Below are positions 22,691-33,809 of a stretch of DNA of 64,000 bases, in pieces; position 1 is the first letter of the stretch; every line of letters begins with the position of its first letter. The translations under genes were made by a program, and so were the position numbers. The notes below the pieces were generated by a model. The model saw nothing but the letters and a program-made list of their open reading frames with translations, was not told the origin of the DNA and made no database searches. The DNA comes from Odobenus rosmarus divergens (Eukaryota > Chordata > Mammalia > Carnivora > Odobenidae): contig NW_004450402.1 of the NCBI RefSeq assembly GCF_000321225.1, positions 1,527,690 through 1,591,689 on the forward strand. Direction: 5' to 3'.

Positions 22691-22852
22691 AGTGGTTCTC
22701 AAAGTGTGGTCCCTGAATGAGCAGCGTGAGAATCACTTGGGAATTTGTTAGAAATGCAAATTCTCAGTCCTTGCTCTAGACCTTGAGAATCAGAACCTCT
22801 GGGAGTAGGGTCAGCCCTCCAGGCAATTCTGAAAGTTTAAGAACCACTCTTT
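22691..22852 (+). mobile_element. MER5A-like hAT transposon, both ends present
   Basis: It begins CAGTGGTTCTCAAAGTGTGG and ends TTAAGAACCACTC, so the 5' and 3' ends form imperfect terminal inverted repeats. Inside are GAATCACTTGGGAATTTGTTAGAAATGCAAATTCTC and GAATCAGAACCTCTGGGAGTAGG. The flanks TTTTACAG and TTTTAGAC are a plausible decayed 8-bp hAT TSD. It is non-autonomous and carries no transposase. Confidence 0.88.
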
Positions 22853-23239
22853 TAGACAAAAGCAGAACTGTAAATCCCTTCCTCCCAGATCTTGTTGAAA
22901 TAGAACCCCATACAAATTTTTTTTATAAACTCAGAGGTAAAGCCAGAGAGACGTGTAGTAGTTTTCAGAGAAGTAAACCAGTTTGATTAGCAGAGGTGGG
23001 TTTTTTGGGTTTTTTTTTGGCTAGAAAATAATCATGGGACAATTATGGGAAATCACCCCCAAATCACATTTCTTTTTTCTCTTGAAGAGAGAAGGCCTTT
23101 AAGTAAAAGTCAGGGCAGGCAAGCAGAAACAGTTTAAAGAAATATGTTGAATAAAGGGGAAAAAAAGATGATTCTCTGGCAAGGAAGGTATTAGGGTTTA
23201 ATTAGGTCCTCAAACTAGCAGAATATATGAAAAAAAGAC
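22853..23239. other. No gene seen
   Basis: Contains a T/G-rich run near 22999-23020. No gene or named repeat. Confidence 0.4.
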
Positions 23240-23660
23240 CCTATGGAGAGAGATGGTCAGGTTTACCAAACTGTATCCCTTTCCACTTGGGTACACAGCC
23301 AAACTCCATTCCGTAGCCTCCCTGGCAATAGAGTGTGGCCCCAGGACTGAACTCTGACCACGGAATGTGAGTAGAAAGGGTGGACACTACTTCTAGCCCG
23401 GACCATGCAAAAAACCTCCTTCATAAGGCCCTCTTTTCTCTCCTCTCCCACTGACTGGCTGGAAGCAAAGGATGCAGCAGAGGCCCCCACAGCTGTGGAG
23501 CCACTAGTTGGAGGGGTTCTGAGCTCACTGATCACCATAGAGAACGCTGCCCACCACCCACCCACACAGAAATACTATGGGAATGAGACTTCAATTCCAC
23601 TGGGCTAAGCCAGTGAAGATTAGGGGTCATTACAGACAGCACCTACCATGTGCCATTTAA
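23240..23660 (+). mobile_element. MaLR-like LTR relic (probable)
   Basis: Order of features fits a MaLR LTR: CCTGGCAATAGAGTGTGGCCCCAGGACTGA, GGAATGTGAGTAGAAAGG, TTCTCTCCTCTCCCACTGACTGGCTGG, and CTATGGGAATGAGACTTCA. The frames of 100 and 67 codons on opposite strands at 23263-23608 lie inside it. The family name is uncertain. Confidence 0.55.
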
Positions 23661-24109
23661 GGCTTTACTACAGTAATTAAAATAAATGAATATTTAGCCA
23701 AAGCAGCAACATTTCATGCCACGTTCCGAAGCTTACACATTAAAATGGTTATAGAGCAGTAGCTGTGGAATTCCTAAAGACCAAAGTTGAACAGGGCTCT
23801 AAAAGTGTCAGCCACACACACCTGCAGCTGATTTTCTCTGAGAGCCCTTCACAGTGACACAAGATCCCACTGTTCCTGGTTCCCAGGTTGTCCCTTCTGG
23901 AATTTGCCATCATGTCCACACAACGCTTAGAAGGTGGAAAGGTGACCCAAGAAGGGTTAACATTTTAAGTCTAACCCCAATAATTGACCACAAACACCAT
24001 GATGGATGTTTTCAGAAATCTTCCATTCCCTCCTCAATCCCACCTTTTGTTGTGACTGCCCCCGTTTTCCCTTAATGTCCTATACCTATTTTTCTTAACA
24101 ATTTCACAA
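23661..24109. other. No gene seen
   Basis: No named repeat or gene. A 73-codon frame at 23854-24075 has no support. Confidence 0.4.
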
Positions 24110-24245
24110 CTCTTGCTCAATATTGATTCACTGATTAAAAAAATTATTTATTAAAAGCCTACCGTGGGCCAAAGCTACTAGTTGCTCTGGGGACAATGGT
24201 GAACATAAGAAGTTTACATGATAGTGGGGGAAATAGACAAGTCAT
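24110..24245 (-). mobile_element. L2 LINE 3' end, antisense
   Basis: TTATTTATTAAAAGCCTACCGTGGGCCAAAGCTACTAGTTGCTCTGGGGACAATGGTGAACATAAG is the complement of the L2 3' terminus. It abuts a sense L2 to its right. Confidence 0.78.
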
Positions 24246-24389
24246 TTTTTTATTTTCTTCACGGCTTCTGACATGCATGAATCTTCTCTGGCTTATTCCT
24301 ATTCTCTGGCACTTCCTTCTCTCTGCTTTGCATGGTCATCCTTCTCCATCCAATAATTAAGTGATATTAAATAATGGAACTTCTTCAAG

Positions 24390-25490
24390 TCTCTGTCTCA
24401 GCCTTTCTCTCTTTCCAATTTCTATATTCAGGCTATTATATCCACATCAATGTCTTCAATTTTCACCTATTCATGCATGCCTCACAAATTTGTATTTCTC
24501 AGGCACACACCTTTCTTTGGTGTTCCAGATTCATATAACCAATTATTTACTAACTGTCCCTACTTGGCTATCTCAGATTGTGCTCTTCAAGCACAACATA
24601 CCACAAAATTGAATTCATTGTCTCCAGCCCCACCTCCATAGTTGTCTTGCAGTGTGACCATTATCAGTGAATGTCACAAGCTTCCATTCTGGCAAGTGAA
24701 GCAGAAATCTCAGGATCATCCTTGATACTTCCTTCTCCCTCACCCGATATCTACTCCAAAACCACATCTTGTTGATTTGACTTCTGAAACATCTCCTGAA
24801 TAGGTCTATGGTACTATATCTCCTCTACAGTGTCCTAATCCAGACTACCTACATCTCTTCCTTGAATGTGGCAGTACTTTTCCCATTTAAACCACCACTG
24901 GTCCATTCTCTACAATGCACACTGACCTCTTTCAAATTGCAAATCTGATCACATCATTCTACTACTGCTTAAAACTCATCAGAGGCTCTCCATCAACGCT
25001 AGGCTAATGATCCAAATGTTTAACATTGCCCAGGGGATCCTCCCTTGGCCTGGATCCCACCTGTCTGACCAGCCTTATCTCAAAGCCATCCCTCCACTTT
25101 CCCTCTGCAAGTCAACCACACTGGCTTTTTTCTTGAATGGGCATGTTCCTCTAGCCTGGGAATTTGGAACACACACCTTCTTTGGTCTTAATCTCCCTAC
25201 CCATCTCAACCCTTTTTCACATCTTCTTTTACATTTTATCTCACCCTGTTGCTCTTTCTCAGGGATCTAGTGTAACAGCCATTTTGTGGTTAATTGCCTC
25301 ATTCCTAAGTGCCCCAAGAACCTCCCCTTCTCCACATCTATCATAGTTGAAAATTTGCATGAAATTGTAGGATTCTTTCATTTCTGTCTATTGCCATCAC
25401 TAAACTACAAGGAGCCCCATGAAATCAGGAACCACATCTACTTTTGTCCCACCATTGTATCTTAAGTCTCTCTCTCCCTCATTGAATAGT
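24390..25490 (+). mobile_element. L2 LINE, 1.1-kb 3' portion
   Basis: A long L2 match: TTCCAGATTCATATAACCAATTATTTACTAACTGTCC, GGATCATCCTTGATACTTCC, CTGATCACATCATTCTACTACTGCTTAAAACTC, GGATCCCACCTGTCTGACC, and CATGAAATCAGGAACCACATCTACTTTTGTCCCACCATTGTATC. Frames of 60-87 codons in it are decayed L2 coding sequence. Confidence 0.88.
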
Positions 25491-25890
25491 CATGTGTCGG
25501 GAAATATTCTAGCTACTGAGGACAGAGTAACAACAAGACAGAGAAGTTTCCCTCTGCTGTGGTACTTACAGTATAATGAGAGGAGACAGACAATAACAAA
25601 CACTTTTTTAAAATAAGAAAAATAACAGATAATAAGTGTGATGCAGAGAATTAAAATAAGATGACATGATAGAATGTGACTAGATGTTTACCTCAGATTG
25701 AAAAAGGACATTTTTGGAGTGGTGAAATCAAAAATTTCAATTAAGATTTGAATGACAAGATGAAACCAGTCATGTGAAGATCAGAAAGAACATTCTAGAA
25801 AGAGGGAACAACTACAAAGGCCCTAAGATGGGAGCCAACACCTGGCATGAGGCCAGGCTCATTATAAATGTTCAATAAATATTAATTGGC
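25491..25890 (-). mobile_element. L2 LINE 3' portion, antisense
   Basis: Complement of L2: GAGAGGAGACAGACAATAACAAACAC, ATAATAAGTGTGATGCAGAGAATTAAAATAAGATGACATGATAG, TTGAATGACAAGATGAAACCAGTCATGTGAAGATC, and GAACATTCTAGAAAGAGGGAACAACTACAAAGGCCCTAAGATGGG. It sits tail-to-tail with the sense L2 on its left. Confidence 0.85.
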
Positions 25891-26924
25891 CTTTGTTACA
25901 GTAAATGGGCAGATAAGCAGGACCCATTGAGAGGCTACTCACCCAGGCTTCTCTTCTTCAGGCTGTGAGAGGTGGAGGGGACAAAGAAGAAAGGGGCAGG
26001 GGACATGAATGGTTTCTGTTGTAGTTGCTGTTGACTGATAGACCCTCACACAGCTTTCCAAGGAAGTGAGGTGTGACACATTGATTTTTGTAATTTCTAT
26101 TGTGAGACAGGGATGACAGGTCTCATTGACAAGAGTGATTCAATAACTTGCACACAGTAAGACTCTGGGCAGGCTGAGGGAAAAGCTGCATCTGCTGTAA
26201 CTATTATTATTTTGCTCAAATTATAGCTGACTCCAAGACATTGCTTTGAAGTAGGCATGGTTTAGTTAAAACGATTTTCTTGATTTAAGGTTCTCCTTTC
26301 AAAGTTAAGCTAAGTGTGTAAACAAATTCATAATGTCTAGGGGATACTTTGAACACAAAATATAATTTTCAAGTCTAGAATCATCTCATATCTTCTTCCC
26401 AGCCTTTGGGTACTTTCCCAAATTGCAGTTGTCCTCGGTTATTTTTCTCCTCCTCTAACTCTGGAGTAACAATAAAACTTTATACATTGACTGATGACTA
26501 AGACATGCTCTTTCCCAGGCAGAAAATAGGATCAAAGTAAAGTATGTTACTCAAGCCATCAGCCGTTTTAAAAAGCAAATGTTTCTTCACAGGATGAACT
26601 AAAATATTTAAGGTTTATATGGTCTGGAAAGTCCTTTAAAGTTATTCAATTACATAAATAAATTGTTCTGTTGAATAAGAGTTTCAAGACGATTGGTTTT
26701 CATATTTTTAAAAAAAATGACTGTGTGTGTGTGTGTGTCATGAAAAGGAGGAAGGACTTTGGAAAATTTCTGAAGTGTTATTAAAAAAAAAAAAGATCCT
26801 GTGTGCCTTTCTTTTTGAGAAGAAACTCTTGATGACAGAACTTGAATATGCTTCAGTTACTCCTGATCGTTATCATTAATGAACTAATAATCAACCTAAT
26901 GTTAACCAAATCAGCCTATTAAAT
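25891..26924. other. No gene seen
   Basis: A possible weak MIR remnant lies near 26060-26180. (TG)n lies at 26724-26739 and a 12-base A run near 26783-26794. No coding signal. Confidence 0.4.
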
Positions 26925-27060
26925 GGCACTTCCTTTGGGAAAGTCACTTATTCTCCCTGAGCCTCAGCATCTTAATCTGCAAATTGTAATCATATTACCT
27001 TCCTCACATTTAGATAATGCCAACAGTCTCTGATACATCACCTACATGTGCAAGGTATAA
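26925..27060 (+). mobile_element. MIR SINE fragment
   Basis: GGGAAAGTCACTTATTCTCCCTGAGCCTCAGCATCTTAATCTGCAAATTGTAATCATATTACCTTCCTCACATTTAG follows the MIR core. Confidence 0.8.
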
Positions 27061-27227
27061 AGGTAAAGATAATAATTTTTATTATGTCTTCTTTGGACAA
27101 AGGAGAATAAGACTTAGCAACTCAAAGAAAGGCAGTAGGGAACACTTTTTGACAAAATACATAACCAGCAATCTACTGACATAACCAGTCAGTTGTTTTC
27201 TGGGAATGCAGCCTAACAAGTTGTTCT

Positions 27228-27322
27228 CCCTTCTAGCTGATCATTGGAATCACCTGGGGAGTATTTTTTCAAGTAAAAATTCCCAAAGGAATCTGATAGT
27301 CAGATTTGAGAACTGAGCTGGA
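27228..27322. mobile_element. MER5A-like fragment
   Basis: TCATTGGAATCACCTGGGGAGTATTTTTTCAAGTAAAAATTCCCAAAGGAATCTGATAGTCAG resembles the left half of MER5A; the rest is missing. Confidence 0.6.
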
Positions 27323-27409
27323 GAACATATTGTAGCAACTAATACTCTAGAACATTTTTCACACATTACCTCTTGTAAAGCTCATGACAACTCTTAACTG
27401 TATTGAAAG

Positions 27410-27590
27410 GGAAAGGGAATTTGGAGTTAAAAGGACTGGACTTAGAATTCCCACTGTGTCACTTTTTAGCTGCACAAGTTACTTCACTTCTGTGATTCTC
27501 ACTTTCTTTACCTACAAAATGGAAATAAAGTGTAGTTATGCCTGCCCTACATGCCTACTAAGCCTTTTGTACATGCCTAAGCAACTGCAA
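27410..27590 (+). mobile_element. MIR SINE
   Basis: GTTAAAAGGACTGGACTTAGAATTCCCACTGTGTCACTTTTTAGCTGCACAAGTTACTTCACTTCTGTG then TTACCTACAAAATGGAAATAAAG follows MIR. The 70-codon frame at 27384-27596 is derived from it. Confidence 0.85.
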
Positions 27591-27843
27591 GTATAAGGTA
27601 TAATTATTAGAAATGATAAATTATGTCCTTCTGGGAGGAGTTATGTGTCCTGAGTGTCCTTATTAAACAGTAAAGCTAAATAAAAACATGGACATCTGAA
27701 GGAAGAACCTGTATGAATGTGTGTGTGTGACACTATTAGAGGTAAGTTGGACCAAATAAGACTTTAGATAGCATCACATTTAATAGCGCTTATTTTTTTC
27801 TCTCAAGATTTCTAATTGTTTGAATGAATTCAGATTGAGTGTT

Positions 27844-27990
27844 AAAATATCTCAGTGTTTTGTTTTGTTTTTTAAGATTTTATTTTTAAGTAATCTCTAT
27901 ACCCAACATGGGGCTCAAGCTCACAACCTCAAGATCGAGAGTCGTAGGCTCTACCGACTGAGCCAGTCAGGCGCCCCAAATTATCTCAGT
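27844..27990 (-). mobile_element. Short old CAN-SINE with TSD
   Basis: The SINE 27857-27977 is only about 120 bp. It is a tRNA-like head plus a short body (TAGAGCCTACGACTCTCGATC on the minus strand) without the long GA-rich segment. The TSD AAA(A/T)TATCTCAGT lies at 27844-27856 and 27978-27990. A 70-codon frame across it is not a gene. Confidence 0.92.
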
Positions 27991-29340
27991 TTTAAATCTG
28001 AACTCTGGAAGAAAATTCATCTTTTGGAATAAGAGGTAATATCTTTATATTAAATTATTGGGGAAAAAACAAATAAATTATTTGGGGAAACTACTGCCAT
28101 TCTTTAACTTTTTATGTTGTATTGTGAACTATTCTAGGAGAGCTTATAATAAGAAATCATTATGGGATTCTCACCATCCTCTATAAAATAACTTTAATTT
28201 TTAGTTGGTTTTATTTTAATAGTTTCCATTCTTCTAAATCACCACCTAAATTAGATTTTGTAGTAAATGGGAGCACTTACAAAAGAAAAGAATAAAATTA
28301 AAAAGTCATATGGTTTTTAATGCATATGCTGCAGAAACTAATTTTTTCCTATGGATAGAGGATCAACTTTCACTTATGAGCCTATAAGACAATTGCAATG
28401 GTTATGTGAAATGAGCATATAACTATAATGCCAGCTTTAAGAAGGATTGTATTACTCTTCACCTAGAGAATAGACAGTGAATACTTAAGGCCCCAAAGTA
28501 AAATGTCCTCCTATTATTTTTTTTAACTCTGGACATTAAAAATTAGGTGGAAAGAACAAGGACATAAAAAGGACATGCTCTCTGAGACTACAAGTCATCC
28601 AAACTGAATGAATAAGATCCACGGGCACCTAGAAAACATCCCAGAAGCAATTAGGAGACAGATCATTGAAAAGGTAGTCACCGTAAAATTGGATGTTGAC
28701 ATTGTAAGGATGTTTGGAAGGTACCGCAGTGAGGTAGAAAACTGAGATAGGAGTTGGGATTTGGGCCAATGCAGGGACTATAAATAGGAGAGTTGGGAGA
28801 GAATATTTTGGACATGTGTTTCAGCCACGTCCAATGGAAGAGACAATCTGTTTTTTTTTAAAAAAGTCCAAATTATGTAACAAAAAAAAATTCTAGAAAA
28901 AACAACAGGACTTTATCAAGCTAATATGTCAATCAGAGTGATTTCTAAAGAATATCCATCCATTCCCTTTGTTCTACGTTTGAATTCCTCAAGCTCTATC
29001 TCCTTATACCATTTGGTTCCTAAGTGAATCCAGCCACACAGAAACCTCAACTATAATAGGCCAAAAGTATTTCCTGTTGTAAATCAATATAAACTTTCTG
29101 AATTACAAAAAGGTCTCTTGCGAGTTTGGTTAATATCAATAAATCGCCCAGAGATTGATGAAACAGAGGATGAAGAGTACCAGAGAAGTAACTATGACAA
29201 AATGTAGTTATCAAGAACCACCATCTCTCTGCCTCAAATACACACACATACAAGCACACACACAAATACGAGAAAAGAAAGCCTCAAATCTGGGAAGATT
29301 TGAATCTCAGGAAATATACCCTCAAAATCAAAAACCCTTA
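27991..29340. other. No gene seen; AT-rich DNA
   Basis: AT-rich sequence without a repeat I can name, apart from short T and A runs near 28851-28864 and 28882-28890. Confidence 0.4.
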
Positions 29341-29376
29341 AATTTGCTAAATCTGGACTGCCAGATTTAGCAAATT
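29341..29376. repeat. Perfect 16-bp inverted repeat (hairpin)
   Basis: AATTTGCTAAATCTGG at 29341-29356 is followed by ACTG and its exact reverse complement at 29361-29376. It lies at the left edge of the transposon remnant at 29361-29560. Confidence 0.95.
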
Positions 29377-29560
29377 AAAATACAGGATGCCCAGTTGAAT
29401 TTGAATTTCAAAAAAGCAATAGAAAATGATAAGTATAAACAGGTCCCAGGCAATATTTGGTACATACATGTATTAAAAAATTATTTGTTGCTTATCTGAA
29501 GTTCAGTTTTACCTGGGCCTCCTTCATTTTATCTGACAATTGTACACAGAAGTCTATGGA
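29361..29560. mobile_element. Palindromic non-autonomous DNA transposon remnant
   Basis: CCAGATTTAGCAAATTAAAATACAGGATGCCCAGTTGAATTTGAATTTCA on the left is mirrored on the right by TTATCTGAAGTTCAGTTTTACCTGGGC...CATTTTATCTGACAAT. The middle is GGTCCCAGGCAATATTTGGTACATAC. The arrangement is that of a long-TIR, MITE-like element I recall from mammals; I am unsure of its name. Confidence 0.7.
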
Positions 29561-29659
29561 CTTAAGTTTCAAAAACACTCTAAAAATTAAATGCTATCTG
29601 TTTAGACACTCAACTGGCACAACAATCATAAACCAATCACTAATTGCATTACTGAAATC

Positions 29660-29687
29660 ATGTTTACCTCCGATAGGAGGTAAACAT
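29660..29687. repeat. Perfect 12-bp inverted repeat (hairpin)
   Basis: ATGTTTACCTCC at 29660-29671 is separated by GATA from GGAGGTAAACAT at 29676-29687. Confidence 0.95.
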
Positions 29688-29814
29688 CTAAATGATCCTG
29701 AATATGAATATTTAATTATTGTAGCTTTCATTAAATGCAAACACAAAATTTTAAAATTCTCATTCTGAAAACCAGAGAATATGTCCTCACATCCCCCAAG
29801 GGGATCCTTGTAGC

Positions 29815-30215
29815 ACAGTGTATTCTCCAGGGAAACAGAATCGACAGAGGAGAGATATTTCTTTTAATGAATAGGTTCACATGATTGTGGAGGGTTGGCA
29901 AGTCCAAAATCTGTAGGGTAGACCAGCAGGCTAGAGACCCAGAGAAGAGTTACAGTTCAAGTCCAAAGGCTATCTGCTACCAGAAATCCCTCTTCTGGGG
30001 AGGTCAATGTTTTTCCATCAAGGCCTTCAGCTGCTTGAATGAGGCCTGCCCACATTATGGAAGGTAATTTGCTTTACTTAAAGTCTACTGATTCTAATAT
30101 TAATCTTATCTAAAAGAATGCCTTCACAGAAACATTTAGAAATTGTTTTGCCGAATATCTCAGTATCGTTACCTAGCCAAGTTGATACATAAAATTAACC
30201 ATCACACTCAGTTTG
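29815..30215 (+). mobile_element. Mammalian interspersed repeat, copy 1 (LTR-like)
   Basis: TATTCTCCAGGGAAACAGAATCGACAGAGG through GATTGTGGAGGGTTGGCAAGTCCAAAATCTG, AGGCCTTCAGCTGCTTGAATGAGGCC and AAGTTGATACATAAAATTAACCATCACA. It aligns along its length with 34400-34945. I know this repeat from many mammals; the family name is uncertain. A 60-codon frame at 29885-30067 is part of it. Confidence 0.8.
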
Positions 30216-30324
30216 CCCGACATCACACTGTAATACACTACATACAAATTCCCCACCAGGATCAGTGACCTTAATCACATGGCTTCTCTCCCAATGCCCC
30301 AACCGGTATACTTATTTTCAATCT

Positions 30325-30482
30325 TCAGTGTGTCCAAGTATTACCTGAGAAGTTTGTTAAAAATTAGATACCCTACCTCCAAGATTCCAATTTATTAAGT
30401 TTGGAGTAGAATCCACAAATCTGAGGTTTTAATAAGCACCCAGGAGATTATGATGCAGAAAGTTTGGGGACCACTCTTTGAA
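30325..30482. mobile_element. MER5A-like hAT remnant
   Basis: CCAAGTATTACCTGAGAAGTTTGTTAAAAATTAGATACCCTACCTCC, ATCTGAGGTTTTAATAAGCACCCAGGAGATTATGATGCAGAAAGTTTGGGGACCACTCTTTG follow MER5A from near its left end to its right end, with decay. Confidence 0.75.
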
Positions 30483-31689
30483 AATATTGCCATATTGAGA
30501 ATAACTCTTCACAACATGTGGTGTAGGATTTTGGTTAGAGTAAACTATGTGGCAGAGACCTACAAATCACAATTGAGTCAATAAAATTCCATGTTCTTCA
30601 CATCTATATCTTTGGGATCTATAGCTCTCTATTCAATTGGGCATTCACTGTGCAATAAAATTCAGTGAGAAGACTGGTAGGGAGCCCCATGACTTCATCT
30701 TCGGTACTAATCCCAATCCTGTACTAGCCCAGCCTAAAGGGTACCACTCTGAACTGAAAGTGTCCAGTAAGTCAAGAGAGAGAGAGACTCAAATTATTCT
30801 TAAGGTCTACACAAAGATCCTGAGTGTAGGAATCATTGACTAAAACAACAAATCAGGTAAGGCAAATATATTTTTTTTAAATATCAAATTACTGAATTCA
30901 GGCATATTTGTATATAGTCACTTTACCCTTTAACAATATTTCATCTGCCTCATATTTGTAATATTAATGCATTGAATTTCAAGCACAAAATGTAAATTCC
31001 CCAGTGTTAAAATTTTACAGCAAATGAAATTTTATGACAGAATTAGCAAGCATAACCAACCACTGGATTTTAGAAAGTAAATATTAAATTTAATACACTG
31101 GATTGAAAGTCACCCTTTCACTAGAAGAAGTGTTTAAAAATGAAAATTAAGGGTAAATACTTGTACCAGCTAATAATGATGACGATCACATTGGCGGTGA
31201 TCCTGAAATCCTAAACTATTGCAATTACCCTAAAAATTCAGCAGAGTTGTAACCCACTGTACATTCCACACTCTCATCAGAAGAGTAATCTGTCTGAAGT
31301 CTTGTATTACCTACTGCTATATTTATACTTTCCTTCAGCTGAATCAGAGTCAATCTGAGAAGGCCAAGACAAAAAAATAAGATTAAGTAAGCATATTTTT
31401 AATTCAGGGGCAAATTTCCTGTCACCTTTTAAAAAAATCATTCATCCTCATGTCCTAGAGATATTTTTCAACATGTTTTCTGTGGTATGGTTGATTAAAA
31501 TAAGCAATATTCTTGTTTCATGACATTGTAATCAATAATTCCCATTAAATATATTTTATTCCATTTCTCCACTCAATGAAAACTTTCTATATTACCAATA
31601 CTGAAGACAGAATTAATACCCATCTTTAAGCCACAGATACTATATCAAGCCTTTAGCTAATAACAGTGAAAATTCAAGGGTCATTATTT
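30483..31689. other. No gene seen; AT-rich unique DNA
   Basis: No repeat or gene recognised. A 68-codon frame at 30637-30843 has no support. Confidence 0.4.
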
Positions 31690-31920
31690 GACAAATAACA
31701 TACTATTTTTTTTAAAGATTTTATTTATTTATTTGACAGAGAGAGACACAGCGAGAGAGGGAACACAAGCAGGGGGAGCGGGAGAGGGAGAAGCAGGCTT
31801 CCCGCAGAGCAGGGAGCCCAATGTGGGGCTCGATCCCAGGACCTTGGGATCATGACCTGAGCCGAAGGCAGATGCTTAATGACTGAGCCACCCAGGCGCC
31901 CCGACAAATAACATACTATT
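31690..31920 (-). mobile_element. Young CAN-SINE with perfect 18-bp TSD
   Basis: The SINE 31708-31902 lies between two identical copies of GACAAATAACATACTATT (31690-31707, 31903-31920). The body is of the GACAGAGAGAGACACAGCGAG type and close to consensus. The 93-codon minus frame at 31725-32006 is SINE and adjoining tetranucleotide repeat. Confidence 0.97.
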
Positions 31921-31932
31921 GATAATGATAAT

Positions 31933-31978
31933 AGGTAGATGGATAGATGGATAGATGGATAGATAGACAGGCAGGCAC
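31933..31978. repeat. (GATG)n/(GATA)n/(CAGG)n microsatellite
   Basis: GTAGATGGATAGATGGATAGATGGATAGATAGACAGGCAGGCACG. Confidence 0.88.
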
Positions 31979-32094
31979 GCAATAGCATTGGTAAGGAGAT
32001 ATTCATTTATCCTTTATCAGTTTCCTACTTTACATTTTAAAAAGTTATCAGTCACACTATAAATATTTAGATAATGCTAATCTATATAGGTATA

Positions 32095-32240
32095 GAATAT
32101 ATTTTATATATTAATCATATCTGTATATAATTTATATAATAATTATAAAACACTACCCCAATTTAGGGGATTTGGCAATATATAAAATATATAAAATATA
32201 AAATTTGGCAATATATAAAATATATATATAAAATATATGC
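32095..32240. repeat. AT-rich tract with internal duplication
   Basis: TATATAATTTATATAATAATTATAAAAC, then GGCAATATATAAAATATATA occurs twice (near 32173 and 32207). Confidence 0.8.
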
Positions 32241-32511
32241 CTGGCTTTGTGCAAATCAAAGGTACAAACCACGGTACAAACCAAATAAACATTTTGTTGA
32301 GAGACAGTTCCCCATATGCCTTTCATGTTTCTGTGAGTTTTTGCAAAGGCACTAATGGATTAAGTCCTTTGCTCCAGACTATCCTTTAAGGATCTTTGTA
32401 TAGTAAACAGCTTTGGAAAAACAGAAATAGTGTCTCTCTCTCTGGAGCAATGGACAGACATCCTACTGCCCATTATAAAAGATTCGGGATCCCTAAACTC
32501 TGGGTTCTTTT

Positions 32512-33183
32512 AAAATGCAATTTAGCAGCCACTGTGGAAGACGGTAGGAAGCGTCCTCGAAAAGTTAAAAATAGAACTACCCTACATTCCAGTAGTTACA
32601 CTATTGGGTATCTACCCCCAAAATGCAAGAACACTAATTCAAAGGGATACATGCCCCTCTATGTTCATAGCAGCATTATTTACAATAGTCAAATTATGAA
32701 AGCAGCCTAAGTGTCCATCTATAGATGAACAGATAAAGATGTGGTGTGTGTGTGTGTATAAAATGGAATATTATCCAGCCATAAAAATGAATGAAATCTT
32801 GCCATTTGCAACAACATGGATGGAGCTAAAAAGTATAATGCTAACTGAAATAAGTCAGTCAGAGAAAGACAAATACCATATGATCTCACTCAAATGTGGC
32901 ATTTAAGAAACAAAACAAATGAACAAAAGAAATAAAAAAAGAGAGAGAGAGAAAGAGACAAACCAAGAAACAGATTCTTAATTACAGAGAACAAACTGAG
33001 AGTTACCAGAGGGAAGGGGGTGGGGGATGGGTAAAATAGGTGATGGGGATTAAGGAGTGCACTTGTGATGAGCACTGGGTATTGTATACACGTGTTGAAT
33101 CACTATATTGTACACTTGAAACTAATATAATGGTGTATGTTAATTATACTAGAATTAAAATTTAAAAAATAAATAAAATAAAA
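32512..33183 (+). mobile_element. L1 LINE 3' end
   Basis: Sense L1 from CAGCCACTGTGGAAGACGGTAGGAAGCGTCC through CATAGCAGCATTATTTACAATAG, ATGAATGAAATCTTGCCATTTGCAACAACATGGATGG, CACTCAAATGTGGCATTTAAGAAAC to GAGCACTGGGTATTGTATACACG and GTTAATTATACTAGAATT then an A-rich tail. The 104-codon frame at 32396-32710 is decayed ORF2 with upstream DNA. Confidence 0.9.
32741..32759. repeat. (TG)n inside L1
   Basis: GTGGTGTGTGTGTGTGTATA directly before the L1 segment AAAATGGAATATTATCCAGCC. Confidence 0.85.
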
Positions 33184-33809
33184 CTCCCTCTCTTTCGTCT
33201 GTACATAGTGGTCTCGGCAATAACACAGATCAGTTATTCAATAAAACCAACCTTTATCTGTCAATAAATAAATAAATAAATAAAATACAACCTAGTACAC
33301 ATATAAGCATCCATCCAGGCCCATCCACATCACTTCTGCAAGACTCAGGGACAAGTGGAACTGACGTGCATAGCCCAGTGCTCATGCTGCCTGCTGCTTC
33401 ATAGGTAATGAGGTCCTTCATCCCTGAGCCAGGATTTGTCCCTGAGTGAAGATACTCATATCCTCAGCCAGCATCCATGAAACTTGTTCATTTGCAAGTA
33501 GGTTAAAATCTCAGACCCTTCCCAGTTCTTGATACATATGACTGCTATCATCAACTGAATTCTCCCATGAAAGCTCATTATTTTCCTAGTTCTAAGGTGC
33601 CATTGTTTATGAGATGCTTCATTGATTTAACAACAGTATTCGACAGTGGTGTGAAAACTAAGGAACTTAAGGTACACATTTAATATACAACATATTCCAA
33701 TTTCAAAATAATTACCAGTGTGTAAAAATATCAAAATTAAGCAAAATATTTACTAACTTTTAAAGATTTGCTTTGAAAATCAACCTAGAAGTCTCAAAAA
33801 TAAGATTGA
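33184..33809. other. No gene seen
   Basis: Contains an (AATA)n run at 33263-33285; otherwise unassigned. Confidence 0.4.
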
